A DNA stretch of 64,000 bases from Sulfitobacter brevis (GTDB lineage: Bacteria; Pseudomonadota; Alphaproteobacteria; Rhodobacterales; Rhodobacteraceae): positions 337,029 through 401,028 of the forward strand of contig NZ_FOMW01000002.1 of NCBI RefSeq assembly GCF_900112755.1, in the 5' to 3' direction. Positions 63,468 to 64,000 of the stretch are shown piece by piece. The position numbers and the translations under genes were made by a program. How positions within the stretch are numbered: position 1 is the first letter of the stretch; each line of letters begins with the position of its first letter. The notes under the pieces were generated by a model. It was not told where the DNA came from, did no database searches, and saw only the letters and a list, made by a program, of their open reading frames with translations.

Positions 63468-64000
63468 AATAGCCGGTACAGGCCAAACTATTGATCTTTA
63501 GTCAAAAGCAGTCTTCGTAAACAAGCTATATTTCGCTGTTTCCAGTCTGTTGCGGTTCATCCCGGTTCAACGAACTAGCGCACACTTCGTAGCTTTTGCC
63601 GCAAGCAATGCGAGCCACGGCATTATCGCGCATGGGTAGCGGTCCGCAAAGCTTTTATTCCGAATAATTGCACTGCGCTTTCGCCATACGTTGCCATGAA
63701 ATGTTATGGACTTCAGAGGGGCCGACCGTCGCTTGCATCACCAATTGCTCCAAGTTGTCTGCGCGCGATTTGATGATTTCCTATCAGAGAGACCCGCTGC
63801 TCTAAGCGTCGGTCGCGATGCGCTTTTTCCAAATCCAGAGTAGCGTCGGCTTGGTCGGCCCCCTGACCTTTCAGGCGCGGCAAAGTGGTCCGCCTGTGCA
63901 TGGAGCATGGCATACCTTCATCAAGGCCAGTCAACGATTTGGCCTTGCCACGCCGACAAATGGAGAGAACTGAAAACAGTTGTCAGAATACATCCCGTTA
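63468..64000. other. Gene-poor tail to the right of the tRNA fragment
   Basis: No frame with a credible start and motif is found. Around 63670-63930 several broken frames overlap on both strands, suggesting decayed coding DNA. From the orientation of the tRNA fragment this is expected to be the end of an integrated element whose body lies outside the window. Confidence 0.4.

Overview
The window is a 64 kb piece of a GC-rich (about 60%) alphaproteobacterial chromosome. It most probably comes from the Roseobacter group of Rhodobacteraceae. Supporting signs are the C4-pathway hemA, a DksA with only one cysteine, the glnE / RNA methyltransferase / PIN / small lipoprotein neighbourhood known from Rhodobacter sphaeroides, two GcvT-type dimethylglycine dehydrogenase paralogues, a TakP-like TRAP transporter, and RTX-Hint surface proteins. 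Most of the window is ordinary, densely packed core genome. I see no CRISPR array, prophage, complete insertion sequence or recognisable defence cluster.

Layout. 0-9.8 kb: the 3' end of xerD, a metallophosphoesterase, a CorB-type transporter, two FAD/GcvT oxidoreductases flanking a DUF2254 membrane protein, and a MobA-like nucleotidyltransferase. 9.8-15.2 kb: an accessory-like patch with a broken RTX-Hint gene, a large RTX-Hint gene preceded by a 45-codon ORF, a long gene-poor stretch and tRNA-Leu. 15.3-20.6 kb: YqaA and DsbB membrane proteins, an arginine-to-proline module (Lrp regulator, arginase, ornithine cyclodeaminase), an FAD monooxygenase and dksA. 20.7-25.5 kb: a MoxR ATPase / lipoprotein / 57-aa membrane protein / CoxE-VWA cluster and an M48 protease. 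25.5-33.4 kb: PIN protein, RNA methyltransferase, lipoprotein, glnE, a collapsed ybaK remnant, DUF2852, RDD and bpt. 33.5-40.5 kb: the dctPQM TRAP operon and a divergent Cache histidine kinase / NarL-type regulator pair that probably controls it. 40.6-43.2 kb: the acetolactate synthase operon with a leader peptide and attenuator. 43.3-47.6 kb: a regulator with palindromic upstream DNA, a Rieske oxygenase and an amidase. 47.6-62.1 kb: prfB, mrcA, a cell-wall amidase, an aminotransferase, two DsbA-like proteins, ispG, a RodZ-like protein, hemA, an M20 peptidase, a DMT exporter and tRNA-Asp. 62.4-64 kb: an SH3b protein, then a 45-nt tRNA-Val 3' fragment and a gene-poor tail.

How the genes work together. 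Nitrogen and one-carbon metabolism recur: methylated-glycine oxidation, arginine breakdown, GlnE control of glutamine synthetase, amidase and peptidase. Envelope functions are the second theme: PBP1A and amidase, the RodZ-like protein, Dsb-type thiol proteins, and the MoxR/VWA and M48 cluster. Control elements read directly from the sequence are the ilv attenuator, the Lrp-type operator, twin operators before the DUF2852 gene and the palindrome cluster before the regulator at 43.9 kb.

Most unusual features: (1) an RTX-Hint gene split by exactly one in-frame TAA; (2) a tRNA-Val 3' fragment that looks like an attachment site, suggesting an integrated element starts at the right edge; (3) a ybaK pseudogene keeping only its two ends; (4) the 15-codon ilv leader peptide with its terminator; (5) the short ORF whose stop overlaps the ribosome-binding site of the large RTX gene; (6) a mini-DsbA lying one base after a full DsbA. 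All functional calls come from reading motifs by eye; no database search was run.
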